Position numbers and translations under genes: made by a program
The notes under the pieces: generated by a model
The model's input: only the letters and a program-made list of their open reading frames with translations
What the model was told of the DNA's origin: nothing
Databases searched by the model: none
Shown here: positions 9,997 to 19,006 of the stretch, piece by piece
How positions within the stretch are numbered: position 1 is the first letter of the stretch
How the letters are laid out: each line of letters opens with the position of its first letter
DNA from: Verrucomicrobiales bacterium
GTDB lineage: Bacteria > Verrucomicrobiota > Verrucomicrobiia > Limisphaerales > CAIMTB01
Assembly (NCBI GenBank): GCA_016795425.1
Contig: JAEUHG010000005.1
Coordinates: 1 to 64,000 of the forward strand
Length of the DNA: 64,000 bases
Direction: 5' to 3'

Positions 9997-11325
9997 TCAG
10001 CCGAGCGTCCAGCCGCGACGATAGTCGTGCTGGATGAAAGTCTCGGCCCGGGAACAGTTCCTCGCCACGCCACGCTTGGCGTCCCAATCGATGGGGCACC
10101 CGGCGCGATGCGCGACGTTGCCCAGGTGTCCGATCTCGGTGAGTTGGGTACCATAGGAGAACGGACAGAGATTCGCCGGCCCACCACGGATGGCCCGGAG
10201 CCATTCCTCGTGTTGTCCCGGGGACGGTTCGATCCAGGGGGTTGGCGGTTGGAACCCTGCAAAATCGGTCTCGGGCAGGAGCCGGTATTTGTCGTAATCG
10301 GCGAGCAGCATGCCCTTGGAACCGACGAAAAGAGTGCCGGCACCCCATTTGGGAAGACGTCCGGTGTCGAAGGGAAGGGGGCGGCGACCGCCGTGGTACC
10401 AGGTCATGCGTACGGGGGGGAGGACCCTGGGGCCCGATTTTCCCCAGGAGTCGACGTGGCGCCCCGGGAAATCGTAGTGGGCGACCAGCCAGGGGGCGGC
10501 GCATTCAGGATCCGGGGATGGGCATTCAGCCTCGACACGGTGGGGAAGCCCGAGTTGGAGCGCCCAGACGCCGAGATCGATGTGATGACAGCAGAAGTCG
10601 GCGAGTGTCCCGCCACCGAAATGCCACCAACGCCTCCAATTGAAGGGCGCGTATTGATCGCTGTAATCGCGGAACTTCACTGGCCCCAGCCACAGGTCCC
10701 AGTTGAGCTGTGGCGGGACGGGATCCGGCTGCGGACGAGGGCGGCGGTCGTAGCTGCCATCGACCCAATGATGCACCTCGGTGACGACCCCGATGGCGTC
10801 GCTTTGGATGAGTTCGACCACTCGGCGATAGTTGGTGCCGGAGTGAATCTGGTTACCGGTCTGGGTGATCTTGCCGCTGCGTCGGGCGACCGCGGCCAGG
10901 CGACGCGCTTCCGAAATGGTATGGGTCAGCGGCTTTTCGCAGTAGACGTGGCGACCGGACTGCAAGGCGGCGATGGCGATGACGGCGTGGGTATGGTCAG
11001 GAGTGCTGACCACGACGGCGTCGAGATCGGACCGGTCGAGCAGCTTCCGAAAATCGGCGTATTGCGCGGCCTGGGGAAGACCCTTGGCAGCACCGGCGAG
11101 GCGGTCGGCATCGACGTCGCACAGGGCGACAATGGCTTCGCCGCGCACGCCGCGGAGGTTTTCGCCGCCGCGACCGGCGACCCCGATGACTCCGAGCTGG
11201 ATCTTGTCATTCGCGGAGATGCGGCGCGCCGGACGGGTGGCGGCGAGGACACGACCGGAAACGCCCGCCAGGGCGGCGGAAGTGAAGAAGAAGGCGCGAC
11301 GGCTGAGACGAGTCGGGGACTTCAC
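9997..11325 (-). CDS. Gfo/Idh/MocA-family oxidoreductase with Tat signal
   Basis: Predicted NAD(P)-dependent sugar or sugar-derivative oxidoreductase. A twin-arginine signal (LSRRAFFFTSAALAG) near the N-terminus suggests export already folded with cofactor. A Rossmann motif follows (GVIGVAGRGGENL), then the family EKP motif (CEKPLTH) and the C-terminal alpha/beta domain with NWDLWLGP, a signature of the long verrucomicrobial/planctomycetal subgroup. The GTG start at 11325 gives 442 residues, matching the paralogue at 17623-18954 (443 residues) and placing the RR motif where expected; another GTG lies at 11382. It ends 50 bp upstream of the giant gene and runs the same way. The substrate cannot be read from sequence. 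Confidence 0.9.
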   Translation of the reverse strand: MKSPTRLSRRAFFFTSAALAGVSGRVLAATRPARRISANDKIQLGVIGVAGRGGENLRGVRGEAIVALCDVDADRLAGAAKGLPQAAQYADFRKLLDRSDLDAVVVSTPDHTHAVIAIAALQSGRHVYCEKPLTHTISEARRLAAVARRSGKITQTGNQIHSGTNYRRVVELIQSDAIGVVTEVHHWVDGSYDRRPRPQPDPVPPQLNWDLWLGPVKFRDYSDQYAPFNWRRWWHFGGGTLADFCCHHIDLGVWALQLGLPHRVEAECPSPDPECAAPWLVAHYDFPGRHVDSWGKSGPRVLPPVRMTWYHGGRRPLPFDTGRLPKWGAGTLFVGSKGMLLADYDKYRLLPETDFAGFQPPTPWIEPSPGQHEEWLRAIRGGPANLCPFSYGTQLTEIGHLGNVAHRAGCPIDWDAKRGVARNCSRAETFIQHDYRRGWTLG

Positions 11326-11474
11326 GCGGCGATCGAACCACGACGGGATCAGGTGATCCAGGGGGAATCGCGGCGGTGCCACCGCGAGGGGGGGCCATGG
11401 CGGGATCGACGCGACGGTGCGATGCGGATCACAACCTGGAGACCGGCGAATCGTGGAGGCGCGACGCTGGGCGG

Positions 11475-11504
11475 TTGCGATGGCGGGGGGTGTACCCCTA
11501 GGTT
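11475..11504 (+). promoter_or_regulatory. Possible promoter for the LptF/LptG-like gene
   Basis: TTGCGA (11475-11480) and TAGGTT (11499-11504) are separated by 18 bp, and the -10 ends 9 bp before the ATG at 11514. The spacer carries a GGGGT/ACCCC inverted repeat that could bind a regulator. Matches to the sigma-70 consensus are weak; the position relative to the start, shared with other predicted promoters here, is the main support. Confidence 0.3.
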
Positions 11505-11513
11505 TGGCGCGAC

Positions 11514-12635
11514 ATGCGTCTGCTGGACCGTTACCAGCTCCGCGAGCTTCTGATGGCCTTTGCCTACTGTCTCGCGGGGATCCTGGTTTTCTGGATGTCG
11601 TTCGAGCTATTGGGCGAGATCGACGAAATGAAGCGGCGCGACCTCGGTTTCGGAGATTCGGCGCGCTACCTGGGGCATCGGCTGCCCCTGTATTTGTTGC
11701 TGCAGGTGCCGGTGGCGCTGCTGTTGTCGTTGCTCTATGCGCTGAGCCAACATGCGCGCCATCACGAGTTGGTGGCGATGCGGGCGGCGGGGATTGGCTT
11801 ATGGCGTCTGTCGATGCCGTACCTGGGTGTGGGAGTGGTGTTGAGCCTGGGCATGTTTCTGCTCAACGAGAAGGTGGTTCCCGATGCGGCGGCGCGGGCC
11901 GAGGCGGTGCTTAGCAAGGGGCGAAATGCCTCCGCAGGCGCCGAATCGGATTGGCGGATGAACCTGAACTTTTCCGACACCCGTTCGGGACGCGACTGGC
12001 ATGTGAGCGCTTTCAACGTGGTCACGGCGGAACTCAAGGACGTGCATGTGCGGTGGACGGGGGCTGACGGGGGACGAGAGGACTTGTTGGCGGCGCAGGG
12101 TCGATGGGAAGACAACGGGTGGGTGTTCGAGCGGGTCACGCGCCTTTCGTTTCCGCCGGGGCCGGGCACTGTGGCGTCGACGATTCAGACCAACCGCCTG
12201 GTGGTGGAGGATTTTCCGGAGACCCCGGCTCATTTGCGCAGCGAAGTGAAGATCAGCCGGTTGCTGGGGAGCCTGAAGAAATCGAGACAAGTGCAGTTGT
12301 CGCTGGAGGAGATCCTGATCTACCGGGAATTGCACCGGGAGTTGGCGCCGCAATTCGATCGCCTGTTGCGCACCTGGTTTCACGATCGGCTCGCCACGCC
12401 CTGGACCTGCGTGGTGGTCGTGCTGATCGGCATACCGGCAGCGGCGGCCGGAGGGCGGAGGAACCTGTTCGTCGGCGTGGCGGGCGCGATTTTCCTCACC
12501 TTCGCGTTCTTCGTGATCAAGGAATTCAGCCTGGCGGTGGGCACGGGTGGTTACCTGCCTGCGTGGGTCGCCGCGTGGCTGCCGAACGCCGTTTTTGGGG
12601 GCCTCGGAGCGCTGCTCATCCATCGACAGCGATAG
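11514..12635 (+). CDS. LptF/LptG (YjgP/YjgQ) family permease
   Basis: Inner-membrane component of the lipopolysaccharide export ABC transporter, which passes LPS from LptB2FG to the periplasmic bridge. The 373 residues match the family: N-terminal MRLLDRYQLRELL, three membrane segments in about the first 125 residues (one is YLLLQVPVALLLSLLYAL), a periplasmic beta-jellyroll-like region (roughly 130-270), then three C-terminal membrane segments (WTCVVVVLIGIPAAAAGG and following). The HHELVAMRAAGI stretch is a typical coupling-helix motif. Whether it is LptF or LptG cannot be settled, and no second copy lies next to it. It supports a Gram-negative-type envelope. Confidence 0.9.
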   Translation: MRLLDRYQLRELLMAFAYCLAGILVFWMSFELLGEIDEMKRRDLGFGDSARYLGHRLPLYLLLQVPVALLLSLLYALSQHARHHELVAMRAAGIGLWRLSMPYLGVGVVLSLGMFLLNEKVVPDAAARAEAVLSKGRNASAGAESDWRMNLNFSDTRSGRDWHVSAFNVVTAELKDVHVRWTGADGGREDLLAAQGRWEDNGWVFERVTRLSFPPGPGTVASTIQTNRLVVEDFPETPAHLRSEVKISRLLGSLKKSRQVQLSLEEILIYRELHRELAPQFDRLLRTWFHDRLATPWTCVVVVLIGIPAAAAGGRRNLFVGVAGAIFLTFAFFVIKEFSLAVGTGGYLPAWVAAWLPNAVFGGLGALLIHRQR

Positions 12636-12700
12636 GGTGGAGTCAGCCTTCCCTGCTCGCGGGATGGACCCGGTGGCGGGTTTCATGATGGGATGACCCG

Positions 12701-14443
12701 GTGACGGTAGCTTCGGACCAAGCCTTGCTCGATCGCATTCAACGCCTGGAGGCGGTGAACGCGGCGGCACTGGCTGTGCACGCGTCGCTCGAACCGAAGG
12801 AATCGCTGCATCGGCTGGTGTCGGAGGCGGTGCGCCTGACGGGTGCCTCCAGCGGGTCGCTGGTGCTGAGGAACCCCAATTCCAGTCTGCTGGAGATCGA
12901 AGCCGCGATCGGTCTGCCCCCAGCGGCGGCGGTGCTCCGATTGCCACTGGGAAAAGGCATCACCGGCTGGGTGGCGTTGCAGGGCCGCCCGGCTCGGGTG
13001 GGAGATGTGCGGCTGGACTCGCGTTACCTGATGGTGCGTCCCGAGGTGCGGTCCGAACTGGCGGTGCCCATGCTGGTCGACGGCGAGGTGCGCGGTGTGT
13101 TGAATGTCGATTCCGAGCAGGCGGACGCCTTTTCGGAGATGGACGAGCGGGTGCTCGACGAGTTGGCGCGGCACGCGGTGGTGGTGGTGCGGAACACGTG
13201 GTTGTTCGAACAGGCACGTCGGCGGACCTCCCTGGCGACGGCTCTTGCCGGGATCGCCCGTGCCATGAACCAGGCGTTCGCTCTGGAGGAAGTGCTGCAG
13301 CTCATTACGCGCGAGGCGGCGGACCTGATGGGTGCAAAGCTGTGTTCCGTGCTGATGGTGGGAGACGATCCGGAAGCCCTCGAGGTGCGGGCCAGCTACG
13401 GTGCGGGACCGGATTACCTGGGGCGCGGCCGCTTGAGTGTCGATGAAAGCCTGGTGGGGGTGGTGTTGCGACGCCGTCGTCCGTTGCAGGTGGAGGACGT
13501 GCGTTCCTCGCGATTGTACCAGAGCACGGAGGTGGCGCGACGGGAAGGTTTGGTGTCGTTGTTGAGCGTGCCGCTGGTGCTGGGATCAGAGGCCCGGGGA
13601 GTGTTGAACGTCTATTCCGGCGAACCTCATACCTTTTCGAACGAAGAGATTCAGACCCTGCTGGCGTTGGCGGAACTCTCGGCGATTGCGTTGGAGCGCG
13701 CGCGCCTCGCCGAGCGAATGGGGGTGGCGGAGGATCAACTGCGCCAGAGCGACAAGCTGTCGGCGCTGGGATTGCTGGCAGCCGAAGTGGCCCACGAGAT
13801 CCGCAATCCGCTGACGGTGATGAAGATGCTGTATCATTCCCTGGACCTGCAATTTCCGACGGGCGATCCGCGGTCGGAGGACGCCAGGGTGATCGGGCAA
13901 AAGATGGATCTGCTGAACCGCATCGTGGAGCAGGTGCTGGATTTCGCCCGCCACGCCGAGCCGCGCCTGGAGGTCGTTTCGGTGCGGGAGTTGCTGGAGG
14001 ACCTGCGCGTGTTGACGCGCCACAAGATGAGGGTGCATGGCGTCGAGTTGCGGATTCAGGTTCCGGAGGAAACGCCGGGGTTGCGGGCCGATCCCGTGCA
14101 GCTCGAGCAGGCGTTTCTGAACCTGATGTTGAATGCGGCGGAGGCCATGCCGACGGGTGGGCAGCTGATTATCCGGGCGGAGGAGCGGCCGGGTGAGGGG
14201 AGCGTACCGGAACTGGTCTTGAGTTTCACGGATACCGGCACCGGACTACTGGTGCCGCCCAACGCCGGCCGGACAGGGTTTCTATTGGGATCCAAGAAGC
14301 CGCGTGGCACCGGGTTGGGTTTGGCGATCGTCACTCGGGTGGTGGAGGCGCATCGCGGCCGGATCAGTTTTGATTCGAAACCTGGGGTGGGAACCACCGT
14401 CACCCTGCGGTTTCCAGTTCATTGTGTGTCTGCAACGGAATGA
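12701..14443 (+). CDS. Cytoplasmic sensor histidine kinase with two GAF domains
   Basis: 580 residues from a GTG start, with no transmembrane segment or signal peptide. GAF 1 covers about 28-170 and GAF 2 about 185-335, each ending in a PM/PL..(R)GVLNV pattern. The dimerisation/phosphoacceptor helix holds His365 (EVAHEIRNPLT), and the ATPase domain shows the N box (LNLMLNAAEAM), G1 (DTGTG) and G2 (GTGLGLAIV). It should autophosphorylate in response to a small ligand or redox signal bound by the GAF domains. No response regulator is adjacent, so it is an orphan kinase here. Its TGA stop overlaps the ATG of the ABC-F gene (ATGA), indicating translational coupling. Confidence 0.92.
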   Translation: MTVASDQALLDRIQRLEAVNAAALAVHASLEPKESLHRLVSEAVRLTGASSGSLVLRNPNSSLLEIEAAIGLPPAAAVLRLPLGKGITGWVALQGRPARVGDVRLDSRYLMVRPEVRSELAVPMLVDGEVRGVLNVDSEQADAFSEMDERVLDELARHAVVVVRNTWLFEQARRRTSLATALAGIARAMNQAFALEEVLQLITREAADLMGAKLCSVLMVGDDPEALEVRASYGAGPDYLGRGRLSVDESLVGVVLRRRRPLQVEDVRSSRLYQSTEVARREGLVSLLSVPLVLGSEARGVLNVYSGEPHTFSNEEIQTLLALAELSAIALERARLAERMGVAEDQLRQSDKLSALGLLAAEVAHEIRNPLTVMKMLYHSLDLQFPTGDPRSEDARVIGQKMDLLNRIVEQVLDFARHAEPRLEVVSVRELLEDLRVLTRHKMRVHGVELRIQVPEETPGLRADPVQLEQAFLNLMLNAAEAMPTGGQLIIRAEERPGEGSVPELVLSFTDTGTGLLVPPNAGRTGFLLGSKKPRGTGLGLAIVTRVVEAHRGRISFDSKPGVGTTVTLRFPVHCVSATE

Positions 14444-16347
14444 TCTCCACGTCCACAACTCTCCTCTCGACCACCGACATTCAGCTGACCTTCGGGTATC
14501 AGCGCCTCTTGGAAGGGGTGACGCTCTCGGTGCTTCCAGGCGAAAAGGTGGGCCTGGTCGGTCGCAACGGCTGCGGAAAAACCAGTCTGCTGCGGATTCT
14601 GACGGGGCAGTTGGAGGCGGATTCCGGCGAGATCTCCGTGCGCCGCGGCGCGCGGATTGGCTATCTGCCACAGGAATTCGAGTTGGATGGCAGCCGAACC
14701 GTTCGGGCGAACATCGAAGCCGGCGTGCAGGATTTGATGGAGTGGATCCGTCGCTACGAGGCGGGGGAGGGGTCCGAAGCAGAACTGGCCGAATTGCACC
14801 ATCGAATCCAGGACGCGGACGGCTGGCATCTGCAGGCGCGCATCGAGGCGATCGCATCGGCGTTGGGAACGGCGCCGCTCGACTCACCCGTGGCCGCTCT
14901 ATCGGGGGGCGAGAAGCGTCGGGTCGCCTTGTGCCGTGCCTTGGTCGCGCAGCCGGATCTCCTGCTCTTGGATGAACCGACGAACCACCTGGATTCGGAG
15001 TCGATCCGGTGGTTGGAGGGATTCCTGCGCGAATTCCGGGGTGCCCTGATCTTCGTCACCCACGACCGGTACTTTCTCGACGTGATCGCCACCCGGGTCG
15101 TGGAACTGTCGGAGGGACGCTGCTTCTCCCATCCCGGGAATTACACCGCGTACCTGGAGTCGAAGGCCATTCGGCAACAGATCGCCGAACAGTCCGAGCG
15201 CCGTCGCCAGAGGTTTCTGCGGGAGGAATTGGAGTGGGTTCGAGCGGGGGTGCGAGCCCAACGCAGCAAGGCGCGGCATCGGCTCGACAAGTTTTACCAG
15301 ATCGCCGGACTGGAGGCACCGCCCGAGGAGCGGGAGATGGACCTGCTCATTCCACCACCGCCGGAGTTGGGAAACACGGTGGTCGAACTGGCGGAGGTCG
15401 GGGCCTCGGTACCGACGGACGACGGGCCGCGGTGGCTGTTTCGTTCGATGAACCTCACTTTGCTGCCGGGACAATGCACGGGTGTGGTGGGAAGGAATGG
15501 AGCCGGTAAGACGACCTTGCTGCGGCTTTGCCTGGGGGAACGGACACCGGACGAAGGACAGGTGGCCATCGGAAAGAAGGTGGTGTTCAACTATATCGAC
15601 CAGGCGCGCATGCAATTGCGCGGCGGGCAGACCGTGATGGCGGAGGTAGCTGGCAAGAGCGAGTTCATCACCTTTGGAGATCGCCCGCTGGGGGCACGGG
15701 CCTATCTGCGGCGATTTCTCTTTGCCGATGATCGCGTCAACGAGCAGGTCGACCGGTTGTCGGGTGGCGAACGGGCCCGGTTGATGCTGGCGAAAGTGTT
15801 GTGTCGCGGCGGCAACGTGATCGTCCTCGATGAGCCCACGAATGATCTCGACCTGCCGAGCCTGCGGATGCTGGAGGAGGCCCTTGCGGATTTCGACGGC
15901 AGCGTGTTGGTGGTGAGTCACGACCGATATTTCCTCGATCGAATCTGCGACCAGATCGTGGCGTTCGAGGACGACGGCGTCGTCGTGCAGACCGGGAACT
16001 ACTCCTATTACCTCGAGAAGCGGGTGGAGCGGGATAATCGCCGAAAGCAATGGCTGGCGGCGCGTGAGTCGGACCGGCCGCGCACCGAGGCGACCACCGC
16101 GGCAAAGTCGACGCGACCGCGCAAACTCACCTTCAAGGAGCAGCGCGAGCTGGCGGGGATGGAGGCGGTCATCCTTGAAGCGGAATCGAAGGTGACGGAA
16201 TTGGAGACGCAACTGAACGATCCGTCGTTCTATGTCACGCGGGCCAAAGAGGCGCCAGCGATGGTCGCGCAGCTCGAGGAGATGAAGCACGAAGTGGCGC
16301 GGCTGTATGCGCGCTGGCAGGAGCTGGATGCGCTGCCCAAGGGGTGA
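14440..16347 (+). CDS. uup: ABC-F ATPase, Uup type
   Basis: Soluble ATPase with two nucleotide-binding domains and no membrane segments. NBD1 has Walker A GRNGCGKTS (near residue 40), signature LSGGEKRR (near 153) and Walker B LLLLDEPTNHLD (near 177); NBD2 has GRNGAGKTT (near 351), LSGGERARL and VIVLDEPTNDLD (near 462). The C-terminal 80 residues form the charged coiled coil typical of Uup (LTFKEQRELAGMEA). ABC-F proteins act on ribosomes; Uup has also been linked to DNA branched-intermediate tolerance. I chose the ATG at 14440, overlapping the preceding stop, rather than an in-frame codon at 14422. The next gene starts immediately after its stop. Confidence 0.92.
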   Translation: MISTSTTLLSTTDIQLTFGYQRLLEGVTLSVLPGEKVGLVGRNGCGKTSLLRILTGQLEADSGEISVRRGARIGYLPQEFELDGSRTVRANIEAGVQDLMEWIRRYEAGEGSEAELAELHHRIQDADGWHLQARIEAIASALGTAPLDSPVAALSGGEKRRVALCRALVAQPDLLLLDEPTNHLDSESIRWLEGFLREFRGALIFVTHDRYFLDVIATRVVELSEGRCFSHPGNYTAYLESKAIRQQIAEQSERRRQRFLREELEWVRAGVRAQRSKARHRLDKFYQIAGLEAPPEEREMDLLIPPPPELGNTVVELAEVGASVPTDDGPRWLFRSMNLTLLPGQCTGVVGRNGAGKTTLLRLCLGERTPDEGQVAIGKKVVFNYIDQARMQLRGGQTVMAEVAGKSEFITFGDRPLGARAYLRRFLFADDRVNEQVDRLSGGERARLMLAKVLCRGGNVIVLDEPTNDLDLPSLRMLEEALADFDGSVLVVSHDRYFLDRICDQIVAFEDDGVVVQTGNYSYYLEKRVERDNRRKQWLAARESDRPRTEATTAAKSTRPRKLTFKEQRELAGMEAVILEAESKVTELETQLNDPSFYVTRAKEAPAMVAQLEEMKHEVARLYARWQELDALPKG

Positions 16348-17610
16348 ATGGGATCCGCACGCTTCAACATCATCGTGGTGGGCGGTGGCGCCGCCGGGTT
16401 CTTCGCCGCCATCGCCTGTGCCGAAGCCCGACCTGGCTGCCGCGTCATCATTCTCGAACGGGGTCCGGAATGCCTGGCCAAGGTGCGGATCTCGGGCGGC
16501 GGACGCTGCAACGTCACGCACTCCTGCTTTGAACCACGCGAATTGGTCACGCGCTACCCGCGTGGAAACCGGGAGCTCATCGGGCCGTTCCAACGCTTCC
16601 AACCGCGGCACACCATCGAATGGTTCGAGAAACGCGGCGTGACGTTGAAGACCGAAGAAGATGGCCGGATGTTCCCGACCACCGACCAATCCGCCACCAT
16701 CATCGAGTGCCTGACCCGCAGCGCCCGCGAGGCGGGTGTGGTGGTGCGCACTTCGACTTCGGTGACGCAAGTGGCCCGACGGGTTCCATCGGGATTCTCA
16801 GTCGTGCTGACCAACGGCGAGCAGATCGACGGCGACCAGTTGCTGCTGGCGACGGGCGGAAGCCGAACCCGGGGCCAGGGCGAGGCAGCGGTGGCACTGG
16901 GCCACACCCTGGAGGAACCGGTGCCGTCCTTGTTCACCTTCCACGTTCCAGTTCCCTGGCTCACCGAACTGGCGGGCGTGTCGGTGGACCCCGTCGAAGT
17001 GAGCGTGCCGGGGACCAAACTGCGTGAGCGCGGTCCGATGTTGATCACCCACAAAGGGGTGAGCGGTCCGGCGATTCTTCGGCTCTCCGCTTGGGGGGCG
17101 CGGGAGTTGCATGCCCTGGACTATCGGTTTCCGTTGGAGATCCGGTGGTTCCCCGCGCTGACGCCGGCCGGATTGGAAGCGGCCTTTGAGGAACGCCGCT
17201 CGTCGCAGGGTGCCCGACGCGTCACCAACTCGCCGATGGCACCTTTGACCGCCCGGCTATGGGAACGTTTGGTGGGTGCCGCCGGTCTGCGGCGCGAAAC
17301 CACCTGGGCGATGCTTTCCCGCGATGATCGGTCGCGACTGGTCCGCCAACTCTCCGCCACCACGGTGAAGGTCGAGGGCAAGACCATGAACCAGGACGAG
17401 TTCGTGACATGCGGCGGCGTGCGTCTCAAGGAGGTCGATTTTCGCACCATGCAGAGCCGGGTTTGCCCGGGGCTCTATTTTGCCGGTGAAGTTCTGGATA
17501 TCGACGGCATCACCGGTGGCTTCAATTTCCAGGCGGCATGGACGACTGGATGGATCGCCGGCCAATCGATGGCGGCGGCATGCGCGGCGGCGGTTCCTGA
17601 AACGATTTGA
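16348..17610 (+). CDS. BaiN/HI0933-like NAD(P)/FAD-dependent oxidoreductase
   Basis: 420-residue flavoprotein. An N-terminal dinucleotide-binding fold (VVGGGAAGFFAAIA) is followed by the family-specific motif RISGGGRCNVTHS (near 49-61), a middle insertion domain, and the C-terminal FAD motif (GEVLDIDGITGGFNFQAAW). These features place it in the HI0933/BaiN family, whose physiological substrate is generally unknown; named members act in bile-acid dehydroxylation, which need not apply here. Its ATG directly follows the uup stop, so the two are probably co-transcribed. It converges on the oxidoreductase gene at 17623 with only 12 bp between them. Confidence 0.9.
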   Translation: MGSARFNIIVVGGGAAGFFAAIACAEARPGCRVIILERGPECLAKVRISGGGRCNVTHSCFEPRELVTRYPRGNRELIGPFQRFQPRHTIEWFEKRGVTLKTEEDGRMFPTTDQSATIIECLTRSAREAGVVVRTSTSVTQVARRVPSGFSVVLTNGEQIDGDQLLLATGGSRTRGQGEAAVALGHTLEEPVPSLFTFHVPVPWLTELAGVSVDPVEVSVPGTKLRERGPMLITHKGVSGPAILRLSAWGARELHALDYRFPLEIRWFPALTPAGLEAAFEERRSSQGARRVTNSPMAPLTARLWERLVGAAGLRRETTWAMLSRDDRSRLVRQLSATTVKVEGKTMNQDEFVTCGGVRLKEVDFRTMQSRVCPGLYFAGEVLDIDGITGGFNFQAAWTTGWIAGQSMAAACAAAVPETI

Positions 17611-17622
17611 CGACGGCGTCGA

Positions 17623-18954
17623 TCAGGCCTGCAGACTCCAACCGGGTCGGTAGGTGCGGCGAATGATGGCTTTCGCCTCGGGCACGCCGCGCACTTCCAG
17701 CCGGGCGGGATCCCAATCCAAGGTGCGCCCGGTACGATAGGCCACGTTGCCAAGGTGGTTGGCCTCAGTCAGGGCACCGGCGTATTCGAAGTTGCAGGTG
17801 GTGGGTGCCCCGGTCTTGCACGCATGGATCCATTCTTTGTGATGTCCAAGGCTTTCCGGGATCGAGAGGGAAGGCTTGGGGGCATCCTTGAATTGGTTTT
17901 CAGGCAGGAGGACGTATTTGCCGTAGTCGGCGAGCAGCATCCCGCGATCCCCGATGAACAGCGCTCCGCTGTCCCATTGGGGGATGCCTTTCTCGGTCCA
18001 GATCTTCGGCTTCATCTCTCCCTGGTACCACGTCAGGCGGACTCCGGGACGTGAACCGCGTGGGCCGTATTCGTAGGTGGCGGACATGCTGGCCGGAGCG
18101 AGTTCGGGATGGGGAGGTGGTCCGTCGGCGCTGATGGTCCTGGGAGCATCGAGTTCGAGAGCCCAAAACGGCAGGTCGTTCCAGTGACTGCCGAGATCGC
18201 TCATGGTGCCGCTGCCGAAATCCCACCATCGATACCATTTCGGTCCGGGGAAATAGACCTCATGGAACGGTCGTTCCGGAGCGGGACCGAGCCAAAGATC
18301 CCAATTGAGTTCCTTTGGAATGGGAGAACTGCCCGCGGGGCGGTCGGCAACCTGAACAATGTCCTGGTTGCGCCTGGCCGCTTCGGGACTCTGCAGGCCC
18401 CAGGCCCGGGAGACCCAGACGTGGACCTCACGGATGGAGCCGAGGGCGCCGCTGCGGACCCATTCGACGACGCGCCGGTAGTTGCTGGTGGCGTGGATCT
18501 GAGTGCCCATCTGGGTCGCCACTTTGGCTTCGCGCGCGGCCTCGCGAATGACGCGGGCTTCCCAAATCGAGTGAGTGAGCGGTTTCTCGCAATACACGTG
18601 CTTGCGCATCTTGAGGGCCGGCAGCGTGGCAAAAGCGTGGGTGTGTTCGGCGGTGCTCACCACGACCGCGTCGAACGACTTCTCCTGGTCGAAAAGTTGG
18701 CGGAAGTCGGAGTACTTGCGGGCCCCAGGATGTTTGGCGGCGGCCGACTCGAGATTGCGCGCATTGACATCGCAGAGTGCGACGATGTTTTCGGAGGAGA
18801 CTTCCGCGAGATTGCCACCGCCGCGACCGCCACAGCCGATGACGGCAATATTCAGTCGATCGCCCGGATTTGCGGCCCGCAGGATGGCGGGCGCGGTCGA
18901 GGCGGCGAGGACGGTGGCCATAAAGGCACGTCGGGAAACGCGGGACGGGTGCAT
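17623..18954 (-). CDS. Gfo/Idh/MocA-family oxidoreductase with Tat signal (second copy)
   Basis: 443 residues, paralogous along its whole length to the gene at 9997-11325. The Tat signal is [14 protein letters not shown]; the Rossmann motif [12 protein letters not shown], the EKP motif (CEKPLTHS), the [15 protein letters not shown] segment and the [10 protein letters not shown] motif match its sister. Predicted exported NAD(P)-dependent dehydrogenase acting on a sugar or polyol. It lies 52 bp downstream of the delta-60 gene on the same strand, so the two may be co-transcribed. Confidence 0.9.
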   Translation of the reverse strand: MHPSRVSRRAFMATVLAASTAPAILRAANPGDRLNIAVIGCGGRGGGNLAEVSSENIVALCDVNARNLESAAAKHPGARKYSDFRQLFDQEKSFDAVVVSTAEHTHAFATLPALKMRKHVYCEKPLTHSIWEARVIREAAREAKVATQMGTQIHATSNYRRVVEWVRSGALGSIREVHVWVSRAWGLQSPEAARRNQDIVQVADRPAGSSPIPKELNWDLWLGPAPERPFHEVYFPGPKWYRWWDFGSGTMSDLGSHWNDLPFWALELDAPRTISADGPPPHPELAPASMSATYEYGPRGSRPGVRLTWYQGEMKPKIWTEKGIPQWDSGALFIGDRGMLLADYGKYVLLPENQFKDAPKPSLSIPESLGHHKEWIHACKTGAPTTCNFEYAGALTEANHLGNVAYRTGRTLDWDPARLEVRGVPEAKAIIRRTYRPGWSLQA

Positions 18955-19006
18955 GGCCGGTGGGGTAACAGGCCGGGCCCGCGAAAGCGAGTCAGGAGGG
19001 GTCGCC

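Noticed and set aside
10027-11553. 508-codon open frame on plus
   Set aside because: Antisense to the Tat oxidoreductase, which has the Tat, Rossmann and EKP motifs.
14899-16770. 623-codon open frame on minus
   Set aside because: Antisense to the ABC-F gene, whose Walker and signature motifs are complete.
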